From assembly GCA_001314625.1 (NCBI GenBank), contig LJSH01000005.1, forward strand, positions 182,285 to 246,284: a stretch of 64,000 bases of DNA, in the 5' to 3' direction. Source of the DNA: Oceanicaulis sp. HLUCCA04. Lineage in GTDB: Bacteria > Pseudomonadota > Alphaproteobacteria > Caulobacterales > Maricaulaceae. The notes beneath the pieces are model-generated. The model had not been told where the DNA came from. It searched no databases and was given only the letters and a program-made list of their open reading frames with translations. A program made the translations under genes and the position numbers. Of the stretch, positions 34,385-42,022 are shown in pieces (position 1 is the stretch's first letter; each line of letters opens with the position of its first letter).

Positions 34385-35218
34385 ATGCCCGCCAGCCTGT
34401 TCATCACGCCAGAAGACGCATTGCGCATGCGCGATGCGGTCTTCATTGATGCGAGCTGGTTCATGCCGGGGTCAGGGCGAACGGGGCGTCAGGCATTTAC
34501 CCAGGCCTGCATTGCAGGCGCCCTATTCTTCGACATTGATGAAATCGCGGATCTGACGAGCCCGCTGCCGCACATGGCGCCGGGCAGCGCCACGCTTTCG
34601 CGCTGGCTGGCTGCGCACGCTGTTCAACCCGGCCGAACCCTCATTGTTTATGACCAGAACGGCTATTTCGCAGCCCCGCGCGTCTGGTGGACACTGCGCC
34701 GCTTCCGGCTGTCACCCCTGATCCTTGATGGCGGGTTTGCAGCCTGGCAGGCGGCGGGCGGGCCGATAGAGACCGGAGCGGCGTCTGCGCCAGCCGGGAG
34801 TGCGTCAGGCCCTGATTTGCATCTCATCACCGATGACGCCATGCGCTGGAATGATGTGCTGCATCATGTCGAGGCTGGCGATGCGCTGATCGTCGATGCC
34901 CGTCCGCCGGGACGGTTTGCCGGCACGGACCCTGAGCCGCGACCGGGCCTCCATTCAGGCCATATGCCCGGCGCGGTGAACCTGCCCGCGGGCCAGCTTG
35001 TCGCGCCGGACGGCGTGTTTCTCAAGGGTGCGGCGCTCAGTGCCGTGCTGCCGGTGCAGGACCGTTCCAGACGCATTATCTGCACCTGCGGGTCGGGCGT
35101 GACAGCCGCGATTCTTCATGCGGGCTTTACGGCGGCGGGTTTCAAGGATGTCTGGCTCTATGACGGTTCATGGACCGAATGGGCCGGGCGTGGCGATCTG
35201 CCGGTCGTGAAAACCTGA
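34385..35218 (+). CDS. sseA: Sulfurtransferase, tandem rhodanese (SseA-like)
   Basis: 277 residues with two rhodanese domains. The first, inactive, has VFIDASWFMPGSG and LIVYDQNGYFAAPRVWWTLR. The second holds the active-site loop CTCGSGVTAAILH near residue 236. A CGSGVTA loop is typical of 3-mercaptopyruvate sulfurtransferases, rather than the CRKGVT of thiosulfate enzymes. It moves sulfane sulfur in cysteine breakdown. Ribosome site CGGGAG before ATG 34385. Its TGA stop is the first base of a TetR-operator-like sequence. Confidence 0.9.
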   Translation: MPASLFITPEDALRMRDAVFIDASWFMPGSGRTGRQAFTQACIAGALFFDIDEIADLTSPLPHMAPGSATLSRWLAAHAVQPGRTLIVYDQNGYFAAPRVWWTLRRFRLSPLILDGGFAAWQAAGGPIETGAASAPAGSASGPDLHLITDDAMRWNDVLHHVEAGDALIVDARPPGRFAGTDPEPRPGLHSGHMPGAVNLPAGQLVAPDGVFLKGAALSAVLPVQDRSRRIICTCGSGVTAAILHAGFTAAGFKDVWLYDGSWTEWAGRGDLPVVKT

Positions 35219-35230
35219 ACAGCGTTCACT
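35216..35230 (+). promoter_or_regulatory. TetR-operator-like palindrome upstream of the nitronate monooxygenase gene
   Basis: TGAACAGCGTTCACT, with TGAAC/GTTCA arms around AGC. All 15 bases match the centre of the perfect palindrome at 44540-44562 between tetR and the efflux genes. It lies 71-85 bp before the start at 35301, upstream of a weak promoter-like TCGACA-N16-TAGCTT. A possible second target of the same repressor. Confidence 0.45.
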
Positions 35231-35300
35231 CCCTGTATCGACACACGCCCAAACCGCGCTAGCTTGCGGTGCAACAAACACTGCTAAAGGGGAGGGCTTC

Positions 35301-36260
35301 ATGGCCGGACTGGAAATTCTCGAGGGCCGTCTGAGCGTGCCGGTTATCGGTGCGCCTCTGTTCATCATCTCGCATCCCGATTTGGTCATTGCCCAGTGCA
35401 AGGCCGGTGTTGGGGGGTCGTTCCCGGCGCTCAATGCCCGTCCGCAAAGCCAGCTCGATGAATGGCTCGACCAGATCACGTCAGAGCTCGACAGCTATAA
35501 CCGTGCCAACCCTCAACGGCCCGCCGCGCCCTTTGCCGTCAACCAGATCGTCCACCGCTCCAACGAGCGGCTGGAGGCGGACATGGAAACCTGCGCCAAG
35601 TACAAGGTGCCTCTGGTCATTACCTCGCTGGGCGCGCGCGAAGACCTCAATAATGCCGTCCATTCATGGGGCGGCAAGACGCTGCACGACATCATCAATG
35701 TGCGCTTTGCCAACAAGGCGCTGGAGAAGGGCGCTGACGGCCTGATCGCGGTGTGCTCCGGCGCTGGCGGCCATGCCGGCACGCTGTCGCCCTTCGCGCT
35801 GATTGCCGAAATCCGCGAGTTTTTTGACGGGCCGCTGCTGGTCTCCGGCGCGATTTCCACCGGGGCTGGCGTGCTGGCCGCGCAGGCCATGGGCGCCGAC
35901 TATGCCTATATCGGCTCTGCTTTCATCGCGACGGCGGAGGCACGTGCAACGGACAGCTACAAGCAAGGCATTGTGGAGGGGCGCGCAGACGACATCGTCT
36001 ACACCAACCTTTTCACCGGCGTGCACGGCAATTATCTGAAAAAATCGATCCAGGATGCCGGGCTTGATCCTGACAATCTGCCCGAAAGCGATCCGTCCAA
36101 GATGAATTTCGGCTCGGGCAGCAATTCAGCCGCCAAGGCGTGGAAGGATATCTGGGGCTCAGGCCAGGGCATTGGGTCGGTCGATGCGGTGCGCTCGACG
36201 GCCGAATACGTGGCCAAACTTAAAGCCGAGTATGAGGCCGCGAAAAAGCGGGTTTGCTAG
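35301..36260 (+). CDS. Nitronate monooxygenase-family FMN oxidoreductase
   Basis: 319-residue FMN-dependent TIM-barrel protein of the nitronate monooxygenase / 2-nitropropane dioxygenase family. FMN-contact regions are IGAPLFIISHPDLVIAQCKAG at the N-terminus (the family GAPM region), ADGLIAVCSGAGGHAG near residue 150, LLVSGAISTGAGVLAAQAMGADYAYIGSAF near 185, and NLFTGVHGNYLKKS. These enzymes oxidise alkyl nitronates, and some act as quinone reductases. CAAACACTGCTAAAGGGGAGGG precedes the ATG, giving a strong ribosome site. Likely monocistronic. Confidence 0.88.
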   Translation: MAGLEILEGRLSVPVIGAPLFIISHPDLVIAQCKAGVGGSFPALNARPQSQLDEWLDQITSELDSYNRANPQRPAAPFAVNQIVHRSNERLEADMETCAKYKVPLVITSLGAREDLNNAVHSWGGKTLHDIINVRFANKALEKGADGLIAVCSGAGGHAGTLSPFALIAEIREFFDGPLLVSGAISTGAGVLAAQAMGADYAYIGSAFIATAEARATDSYKQGIVEGRADDIVYTNLFTGVHGNYLKKSIQDAGLDPDNLPESDPSKMNFGSGSNSAAKAWKDIWGSGQGIGSVDAVRSTAEYVAKLKAEYEAAKKRVC

Positions 36261-36322
36261 CAGCCCTCGCTGTCGCAGCTTTCGTCATTCCAGAAAGTGC
36301 TGGGTTCCTAAAGGCCATCCTG

Positions 36323-36484
36323 CAAAAGGTCCCGGCTCTGCGCTGCGCTTGGCCGGGATTTCATGAAAATGATTGACCACAATCGCCTAAACTCTGGAAC
36401 CGCAAAGCGGTGTCTGGGGCCTGCTTCGCAGTTATGCTGCACGAGGTCTCGGATGGCCCTTCGGGCCTCCGGGAGTTCAGCTGC
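36323..36484 (-). repeat. Two-hairpin dispersed repeat, copies 2 (half) and 3, between convergent genes
   Basis: The 232-bp gap between the nitronate monooxygenase and ald stops holds no gene. Read on the minus strand, 36484-36391 is a complete two-hairpin unit: CTGAACTCCCGGAGGCCCGA with a GGGCC return arm, CGTGCAG, then AGGCCCCAGA and a GCAAAGCGGT region. 36362-36323 carries a further hairpin A only (GAAATCCCGGCCAAGCGCAG then GAGCCGGGACCTTTTGCAG). These match copy 1 (9909) and copies 4-5 (58709-58920). Position between convergent stops suits a bidirectional terminator. Confidence 0.72.
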
Positions 36485-36492
36485 GACCGCCT

Positions 36493-37611
36493 CTAGATAC
36501 TCGTCAGCCAGTCAGGCTTCACATATTTCATGCCCAGATCTTTGGCCACGGGCTCGTAGGCGATCTGGCCTTCGGCCACGTTCAGGCCGCGCGCCAGGTG
36601 CGCATCGTCGTTCATCGCCTTTTTCGCGCCCTTGTTCGCGATGGCCAGCGTGAAGGGCAAGGTGGCGTTGGTGAGCGCCAGCGTGGAGGTACGCGCCACC
36701 GCGCCGGGCATGTTGGCGACGCAATAATGGACCACGCCGTCGACGATGAAGGTCGGGCTCTGGTGAGTGGTGGCCTTCGAGGTTTCAAAACAGCCGCCCT
36801 GGTCGATGGCAATATCGACCAGCACCGCGCCGTCTTTCATCTTCCTGAGCATGTCACGGGTGACGAGCTTGGGCGCTGCCGCGCCGGGAATCAGTACGGC
36901 ACCGATAACAAGGTCAGCGCCGATTATGGCTTCTTCCACAGAGGCTGCGGTGGAAAAGGCCGTTTTCGCGCGGCCCTCAAACTGGGTGTCCAGCTCGGCC
37001 AGGCGTTTGATGGAACGGTCAAAGATCGTCACGTCCGCGCGCAGGCCAACGGCCATCTCGGCGGCATGGGTGCCTGAAACGCCGCCGCCCAGAACCACAA
37101 CCTTGGCCGGCGGAACGCCCGGCACGCCGCCCAGCAGCATGCCGCGTCCGCCATGAGATTTTTCCAGCGCGGTTGCGCCGACCTGGATCGACATGCGCCC
37201 GGCGACTTCCGACATCGGTTTCAGGAGCGGCAGGCGCCCTTCATTGTCGGTCACCGTCTCATAGGCGATGGCGATACATCCGGAATCCATCAATCCCTTT
37301 GCCTGATCGGGATCGGGCGCAAGGTGGAGATAGGTGAACAGGGTATGGTCCGGTGTCAGGCGCGCATATTCGATGGGTTGCGGCTCTTTCACTTTCACAA
37401 TCAGCTCGCCGGTCTCGAAGACGGCGGCAGCATCGGGAAGGATTTTTGCACCTGCGGCCTCGTAGGCGCTGTCGGCAAAGCCCACCCCATCGCCGGCCTT
37501 GGTTTCGATGAAGACCTCATGGCCGGCGCGCACCAGCTCGGCGGCTCCCGCAGGCGTCAGGCCGACGCGATATTCGTGAACCTTGATCTCTCTTGGAACG
37601 CCTACGCGCAT
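36493..37611 (-). CDS. ald: Alanine dehydrogenase
   Basis: 372-residue NAD-dependent alanine dehydrogenase, interconverting alanine with pyruvate and ammonia. N-terminus [22 protein letters not shown] is diagnostic; catalytic Lys/His regions follow ([15 protein letters not shown]). The NAD fold is [20 protein letters not shown], with [11 protein letters not shown] binding the ribose. Start at 37611 with GGGAGGA seven bases upstream. Divergent from an Lrp/AsnC regulator with shared sites between, the standard arrangement for alanine-responsive control. Confidence 0.96.
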   Translation of the reverse strand: MRVGVPREIKVHEYRVGLTPAGAAELVRAGHEVFIETKAGDGVGFADSAYEAAGAKILPDAAAVFETGELIVKVKEPQPIEYARLTPDHTLFTYLHLAPDPDQAKGLMDSGCIAIAYETVTDNEGRLPLLKPMSEVAGRMSIQVGATALEKSHGGRGMLLGGVPGVPPAKVVVLGGGVSGTHAAEMAVGLRADVTIFDRSIKRLAELDTQFEGRAKTAFSTAASVEEAIIGADLVIGAVLIPGAAAPKLVTRDMLRKMKDGAVLVDIAIDQGGCFETSKATTHQSPTFIVDGVVHYCVANMPGAVARTSTLALTNATLPFTLAIANKGAKKAMNDDAHLARGLNVAEGQIAYEPVAKDLGMKYVKPDWLTSI

Positions 37612-37711
37612 GGGGAAGTCCTCCCGGTGTTTATGGCTGTCAGGGCAAAGCCTGAAATTGCTAAAAAACCTAGCCGAAACGGCAGGTATCTGCAATCTGG
37701 AGCACTAGTTT

Positions 37712-37756
37712 GCAATATTATTGCCAGAGTCAGCGATAAATGAGATATTATTGCCA
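37712..37756 (+). promoter_or_regulatory. Lrp-type operator pair between ald and its regulator
   Basis: A perfect palindrome GCAATA-T-TATTGC at 37712-37724 and a second site 30 bp on. The 12-base core ATATTATTGCCA is repeated exactly at 37715-37726 and 37745-37756, about three helical turns apart. The gap is AT-rich. Lrp-family octamers bind such phased sites. Lies 100-145 bp from the ald start and 46-90 bp from the regulator start. Confidence 0.6.
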
Positions 37757-37801
37757 TTATCGTGAATGTGTTCGGCCCGAAATTGCAAACTCTTCGACAA
37801 A

Positions 37802-38308
37802 ATGCCCATTACGCTCGACGCTACCGACCGCGCCCTACTGACGCTTCTGCAGGCCGAAGGCCGGCTGACCAATGCAGAGCTTGCCGAGCGGGTCGAGTTG
37901 TCGCCGTCGGCCTGTCACCGGCGTGTCAGGGCGCTTGAGGCGCGCCAGATCATTACCGGTTATGCGGCGCAGGTGGACCCGGACAAGGTCGGGCGTGCCC
38001 TGACCGTGCTCGTTCTGGTGACGCTGGAGAATCAGCGCCGGGAGACCATGCAGGCCTTTGAGTTGGCCGTTGAGCAGGTTGAAGAGGTGATGGACTGCTA
38101 TCTGACGACGGGCGCGGAAGATTATCTGCTGCGCCTGATGGTGCGCGATGCTGGCGATTATGAACGCGTCCACCGCGAACGCCTGTCCGGCCTGCCAGGC
38201 GTGGCCCGTCTGGTTTCCAACATCGCCATGCGCAAAGTCTTCACCCGCACCGCCTTGCCTATCGTTCAGGCCGGTTCAGCCACACGCAAGGCGCTCTCTG
38301 GCGTATAG
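37802..38308 (+). CDS. Lrp/AsnC family transcriptional regulator (AldR-like)
   Basis: 168-residue feast/famine regulator. N-terminal helix-turn-helix: LDATDRALLTLLQAEGRLTN and ELAERVELSPSACHRRVRAL. C-terminal RAM ligand-binding domain: VLVLVTLENQRRETMQAFEL, VMDCYLTTGAEDYLLRLMV and a GVARLVSNIAMRKV end. Start at 37802 (MPITLDATDR) fits the family; a frame 12 codons longer exists. Being divergent from ald, it is most likely its activator, as AldR is in other bacteria. The 3' end overlaps the antiporter gene by 43 bp on the opposite strand. Confidence 0.93.
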   Translation: MPITLDATDRALLTLLQAEGRLTNAELAERVELSPSACHRRVRALEARQIITGYAAQVDPDKVGRALTVLVLVTLENQRRETMQAFELAVEQVEEVMDCYLTTGAEDYLLRLMVRDAGDYERVHRERLSGLPGVARLVSNIAMRKVFTRTALPIVQAGSATRKALSGV

Positions 38309-39969
38309 GCCTCGCTCAGTTCGCGAACCCATTCTGCGATATCGGTTTCGGGAATCTCTGCGTAGTGCAGCAGCGCGACGGCCATATCCAGCCCTTCTGG
38401 CTGGCTGCGGCTGATGACCGCGCGCATGCCCAGAGCCTCGTGGCGCAGCCTGTCAGCTTCGCTGGATACGGCGACAAAGCGGGTCAGCTGAGGGAAATGC
38501 TCGCGCACATAGGGCGTGATCTCGGCGGAGATCTCGTAGCGCGGAAGCGAGATGACCAGTGCGCACGCCTTTGTCACATCGATGGCGCGCAGCAGGCGTG
38601 TGTCTGAGGGATCGCCATAGGTTACGGCATATCCGTCGGCTATCGCAGACAGGAAGCGGTCAGGGTCGCTCTCCACCGCGATGACCGGATAGTTGAAGCG
38701 TGTCAGCGCGTCATAGGCAAGGCGCCCGGTCGGCGTCATCGCGAAAATGAGAACGGGTCCCTCGACCTCCGGCATGTCGCTGACCGGTTTGCGGCTTGCC
38801 GTAACATTGGCAATGCGGCGCGCCAGCTTCATGCCCAGCGATGCCCAGAGGGGTGTCAGCGCCAGCGACAGTGCGGTGGCCGCCACCAGAATGCCGGCCA
38901 GTTCAGGGCCCAGCGCTGCGGAGATACCCGGCAGGGCAAGAATGACGAGACCAAACTCGGACCCTTGCGCCAGCGCAAAACCCAGCTGCGCCCCGCCTGC
39001 CAGGCTCCATCCATTGAGGAGCGCGGCCAGCCAGCTGAGCGCGGTTTTCAGGATGAACAGCACCGCAAGAGCGCCGAGGATCCAGTGGGCCTCGGCCACC
39101 ATCATGCGCCAGTCGAGCGCCATGCCCACCGTGATGAAGAAAAAGCCCAGCAGCAGGGCGCCAAACGGCTTGGCCTCGGTCCGGATAACGGTCTTGAACG
39201 GCGTGTCGGCGATGATCATGCCGGCGAGGAATGCGCCTAGCGTCAGCGACAGTCCCAGCGCGCCGGTGGCGGCGGCTGTCGCCAGTACCAGAAACAGCGC
39301 AGCGGCGGTGAAGATGTCGTCATTGCGCGTCTGCGAAAGCAGGCGGAAAAGCGGACCGATGACGAACCGGCCCAGAAGAATGGCCACGCCCACGGCGACG
39401 GCTGCCTTGACGGCCGCCATGGCAAGTGTGGCCCCCAGCGCGCCGCCACCACCCTCTGACAGGGCCACCGCGATGACCAGCAGGAAAATCCCGGCAATGT
39501 CCTGAAACACCAGAACGGCGGTCGCCGAACGCCCGAGCGGGCAGGTGGCGATGCCGCGCTCGGCGAGCGTTTGCGTCACCACTGCGGTTGCCGAGATGCC
39601 CGCCGCCGCACCGATAAGCAGCGCCAGCAGCCAGTCCATCCCGGTCAGCCAGCCAACCAGGCCGAACCCGGCCGCGCACAGGATCATCTGCATGGGGGCA
39701 AGGCCCAGAAGGTCTCCCTTGCTCTCGCGGACGGTCTTCAGAGAGAAGCCCAGCCCGATATCGAACAGCAGGAACACCACGCCAAGCTGGGCCAGCAGCC
39801 GCGTGGTGCCGTTCTCGGCGACCAGGCCCAGCCCGAACGGGCCGATCAAAAGACCCGCCGCGATAAAAGTGACGATGGGCGAGGTTTTCAAAAGCCTTGC
39901 CAGCATGACGCAGGCAATGCCGACGCCCAGCAGTTTGATGGCCGGCAAGATGGCTTCGACTTCGCTCAT
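38266..39969 (-). CDS. CPA2-family cation:proton antiporter (Kef type)
   Basis: 567-residue membrane protein. About 12 helices span residues 1-390 (PAIKLLGVGIACVMLARLL; IGPFGLGLVAENGTTRLLAQ with LGVVFLLFDIGLGFSL, characteristic of Kef/CPA2; GSEFGLVILALPG). A C-terminal TrkA-N-like domain starts about residue 415 (GPVLIFAMTPTGRLAYDAL), with a changed nucleotide loop (AMTPTGR instead of GxGxxG), so NAD(H) binding may be weak. Exchanges K+ or Na+ for protons in pH or electrophile stress. Monocistronic; convergent with the Lrp gene. Confidence 0.92.
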   Translation of the reverse strand: MSEVEAILPAIKLLGVGIACVMLARLLKTSPIVTFIAAGLLIGPFGLGLVAENGTTRLLAQLGVVFLLFDIGLGFSLKTVRESKGDLLGLAPMQMILCAAGFGLVGWLTGMDWLLALLIGAAAGISATAVVTQTLAERGIATCPLGRSATAVLVFQDIAGIFLLVIAVALSEGGGGALGATLAMAAVKAAVAVGVAILLGRFVIGPLFRLLSQTRNDDIFTAAALFLVLATAAATGALGLSLTLGAFLAGMIIADTPFKTVIRTEAKPFGALLLGFFFITVGMALDWRMMVAEAHWILGALAVLFILKTALSWLAALLNGWSLAGGAQLGFALAQGSEFGLVILALPGISAALGPELAGILVAATALSLALTPLWASLGMKLARRIANVTASRKPVSDMPEVEGPVLIFAMTPTGRLAYDALTRFNYPVIAVESDPDRFLSAIADGYAVTYGDPSDTRLLRAIDVTKACALVISLPRYEISAEITPYVREHFPQLTRFVAVSSEADRLRHEALGMRAVISRSQPEGLDMAVALLHYAEIPETDIAEWVRELSEAYTPESALRVAEPA

Positions 39970-40029
39970 TATCTCGCCTTCTCGCGTTGTGGGTGTATGG
40001 TTCTTGCTGGGAGCTGGGGAGTTTGCCGA

Positions 40030-40230
40030 ATGATCGACCGTACGAGTAGTGCTATTGCTGCCACATGCCTGAGTGTTGGCGGCGGATTGCTGTCCGGCGG
40101 TATAATAGGGTCAGTGAGTTATTCTGACGGAGTCCAGATTGTCAGCGTCATGTTAGGTTTGGCATCCGCCTTCGGGATTGCGTTGTGCGTCGTAGGGACG
40201 CTTCTGCATCATCATTCGCTGGGCGAGTAA
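40030..40230 (+). CDS. Small two-helix membrane protein, hypothetical
   Basis: 66-residue frame starting ATG 40030 (MIDRTSSAIAATCLS). Two hydrophobic segments (LSVGGGLLSGGIIGSV and VQIVSVMLGLASAFGIALCVV) and a His-rich tail (GTLLHHHSLGE). Its stop lies 17 bp before the next small gene. Base composition is visibly less GC-rich than the neighbours, as for the following gene. No family recognised, and a non-coding reading cannot be ruled out. Confidence 0.45.
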   Translation: MIDRTSSAIAATCLSVGGGLLSGGIIGSVSYSDGVQIVSVMLGLASAFGIALCVVGTLLHHHSLGE

Positions 40231-40246
40231 CGTGTGGTATAATACA

Positions 40247-40585
40247 ATGATGGAATTGCTGCTTGCCATAAACATCTTTGCCGCCTTGCTTCTCGCTGTG
40301 GGAATAGGGCGTCTGGCCTGGCTGTATCGTTCGCCATCCACTGCAGGCCAAAACGACGCAGATAGTGTCGATCCTAGAGCGGCTGCCCAGGTTGTGCAGG
40401 GTGGCGGCAGAAGCGTGCAACACGCAAAAGTCAAACCGGCTGCCAAAGCAAAGCGGACTGGCAGTTTCGGCGCGGTGAGACAAGTAACGCCGTTGGGACC
40501 AGGCAGGGAGAAATCCACGGCAGCGTCCTCCGAAATATTGCCTGCAACACGGACAGACGCTGCAGCCAGGACAGATAACAGCTAG
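40247..40585 (+). CDS. Small single-pass membrane protein, hypothetical
   Basis: 112 residues: one N-terminal membrane helix ([19 protein letters not shown]) and a soluble, Ala/Arg/Thr-rich tail (from [20 protein letters not shown] to [11 protein letters not shown]) that looks disordered. A perfect TATAAT at 40238-40243 lies just 4 bp before the ATG, so a leaderless transcript is possible, but the -35 region is weak. A competing frame on the other strand across this region has no recognisable content. Function unknown. Confidence 0.5.
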
Positions 40586-40641
40586 CAGCGAACTACAACT
40601 CTTTCTCGCGCCCGCGCCCAAGCCGCGCTACATCCCCGCCC

Positions 40642-41106
40642 ATGACCGAAGAACGCTATTCCCGCCTTGAGCAGCTCGGCAGCCAGACCGGCGCGCCGCA
40701 AACGCCCGAAGAGGCGCGCCTTGAGCGCGTGGCCAACCCGGCGCAGGGCAATGATTATCTGATCCGCTTCACCTGCCCGGAATTCACCTCGATATGCCCG
40801 GTGACCGGACAACCGGACTTCGCCCATCTGGTGATCGACTACGTTCCCGGTGAATGGATCGTCGAATCGAAATCGCTGAAACTCTTCCTGACGAGTTTCC
40901 GTAATCACGGGGCCTTCCACGAAGCCTGCACGATGATGATCGGCCAGAGGCTGGTCGATGAGATAGCGCCCAAATGGCTGCGCATCGGCGGCTACTGGTA
41001 TCCGCGCGGCGGCATTCCCATTGATGTGTTCGGCCAGTGGGGCGAGTGTCCGCAAGGCGTCTGGGTGCCCGATCAGGGTGTTCAGCCCTATCGCGGTCGC
41101 GGCTAG
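40642..41106 (+). CDS. queF: NADPH-dependent preQ0 reductase (QueF)
   Basis: 154-residue type I QueF, reducing the nitrile of preQ0 to preQ1 in queuosine biosynthesis. The catalytic Cys is in [17 protein letters not shown] (about residue 55) with the Asp in the same loop. [20 protein letters not shown] is the QueF signature that binds NADPH and substrate (ESKSLK). A lone gene here; other queuosine genes are not in the window. Confidence 0.95.
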   Translation: MTEERYSRLEQLGSQTGAPQTPEEARLERVANPAQGNDYLIRFTCPEFTSICPVTGQPDFAHLVIDYVPGEWIVESKSLKLFLTSFRNHGAFHEACTMMIGQRLVDEIAPKWLRIGGYWYPRGGIPIDVFGQWGECPQGVWVPDQGVQPYRGRG

Positions 41107-41139
41107 CCGCCTGCTTTCGTTCATTCACCTAAACTGCCC

Positions 41140-41198
41140 GTTTATCTGGCGTTTATGACAATGAGCGGAGTCTGAACGCGCTGCTCGGGCCGCGTTCA
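41140..41198 (+). promoter_or_regulatory. Curli upstream module, copy 1
   Basis: Two GTTTAT boxes (41140-41145 and 41151-41156), 11 bp apart, then after 22 bp an inverted repeat TGAACGC (41173-41179) and GCGTTCA (41192-41198). The same parts with identical spacing occur before the second curlin gene at 41881-41939. Likely binding sites shared by both genes, perhaps for a CsgD-like activator; the protein is not identified. Confidence 0.55.
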
Positions 41199-41270
41199 GC
41201 CTGGGGTCTCTAAACCTCTTATCACTGACGGCGCACTGGAGCGCCCAGCGACGAGATTTGGAGACATCAG

Positions 41271-41783
41271 ATGAAACTTCGCAGCACCCTCGCCCTCGGC
41301 CTCAGCGTTCTTGTTCTTGCGGGCACCGCAAGTGCGGCCGAGGCCCAGCAACGCAACCGGGTCAACATCAATCAGGCCGGCTACGGCCAGGAATTGTCGG
41401 CCCGCCAGCAAGGCTACCAGAACCGGCTCGCGATCGAGCAACGCGGCAGCTACCACTATGTCCAGACCATCCAGGACGGCGCGCGCAATGGCGTGACGGT
41501 TAGCCAGGGTGGCCGCTCGAATGGCGCGCTGGTTGACCAGCTTGGCACGCGCAACACCGCCGTCGTCGGTCAGGAAGGGCGCTATAATGGCGCCACCGCT
41601 ATCCAGACCGGCCGCAATAACACGGTCGGCGTTGCCCAGATCGGTTCGGGCCACAATGCCAGGACCAATCAGACGGGCTCGAACAACGCGCTTGGCGTCA
41701 TCCAGGTGGGTAGCGGCCAGAGCGCCAATGTCCGCCAGTCGGGCAGCGGCAATGTCTCGCTGGTCATCCAGGGCAGCCACTAG
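41271..41783 (+). CDS. Curlin-repeat fibre protein (CsgA/CsgB-like), first copy
   Basis: 170 residues: signal peptide (MKLRSTLALGLSVLVLAGTA, cut near AEA-QQ) followed by curlin-type repeats of about 21-22 residues rich in Gln, Asn and Gly, such as NRVNINQAG, NRLAIEQRG, NGVTVSQGG, NGALVDQLG, NTVGVAQIG, NALGVIQVG, ending VSLVIQGSH. These form functional amyloid fibres for biofilm or surface attachment. Exported through CsgG, which is not in the window. The repeats alternate between Ser/Gly-rich and Asn-rich forms. Preceded by a duplicated upstream module and GAGATTTGGAGAC. Confidence 0.93.
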   Translation: MKLRSTLALGLSVLVLAGTASAAEAQQRNRVNINQAGYGQELSARQQGYQNRLAIEQRGSYHYVQTIQDGARNGVTVSQGGRSNGALVDQLGTRNTAVVGQEGRYNGATAIQTGRNNTVGVAQIGSGHNARTNQTGSNNALGVIQVGSGQSANVRQSGSGNVSLVIQGSH

Positions 41784-41820
41784 CCGCCCGGCCAGGAGCC
41801 AGCCCGTGCCGTTCGCGAAA

Positions 41821-41848
41821 GCAGCGGGGTGCTTCGGCGCCCCGCTGC
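41821..41848 (+). terminator. UUCG-loop hairpin after the first curlin gene
   Basis: GCAGCGGGGTGC (41821-41832), loop TTCG, GCGCCCCGCTGC (41837-41848): twelve base pairs with one G-U, capped by a stable UUCG tetraloop. No U-run follows, so it may slow decay or reduce read-through into the second curlin gene rather than end transcription outright. Confidence 0.6.
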
Positions 41849-41880
41849 CTGCGCGTGTCTGGAAGGCAGCCCAACCAGCT

Positions 41881-41939
41881 GTTTATATTCGGTTTATGTA
41901 GATGATCGGTGCTTGAACGCGCTGCTCCGCAACCGTTCA
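41881..41939 (+). promoter_or_regulatory. Curli upstream module, copy 2
   Basis: GTTTAT at 41881-41886 and 41892-41897, then TGAACGC (41914-41920) and GTTCA (41935-41939). The spacing between boxes (11 and 22 bp) is the same as in copy 1. The right arm is two bases shorter. The sequences around the boxes have diverged, so conservation of boxes and spacing suggests selection. Confidence 0.55.
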
Positions 41940-42022
41940 GCCAGCCCTCTCTAGAACAGGTCTCATGGCCAACGCCCTGACCGGCGCAGTGGCAGCAACT
42001 GAAGACGGAACCGGAGACCCGC

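Noticed and set aside
40148-40621. Minus-strand frame of 157 codons opposite the two small membrane proteins
   Set aside because: Cys/Ser/Arg-rich, no domain and no ribosome site. The plus-strand frames show sensible membrane topology, so they were preferred, though not with certainty.
40586-40641. A preQ1 riboswitch before queF
   Set aside because: The 56-bp gap shows no aptamer-like stem and A-rich tail.
41140-41198. Curli-module inverted repeat as another site of the TetR protein
   Set aside because: Arms TGAACGC/GCGTTCA are 12 bases apart and lack the AGC centre, so only the GTTCA part is shared with the TetR palindrome.
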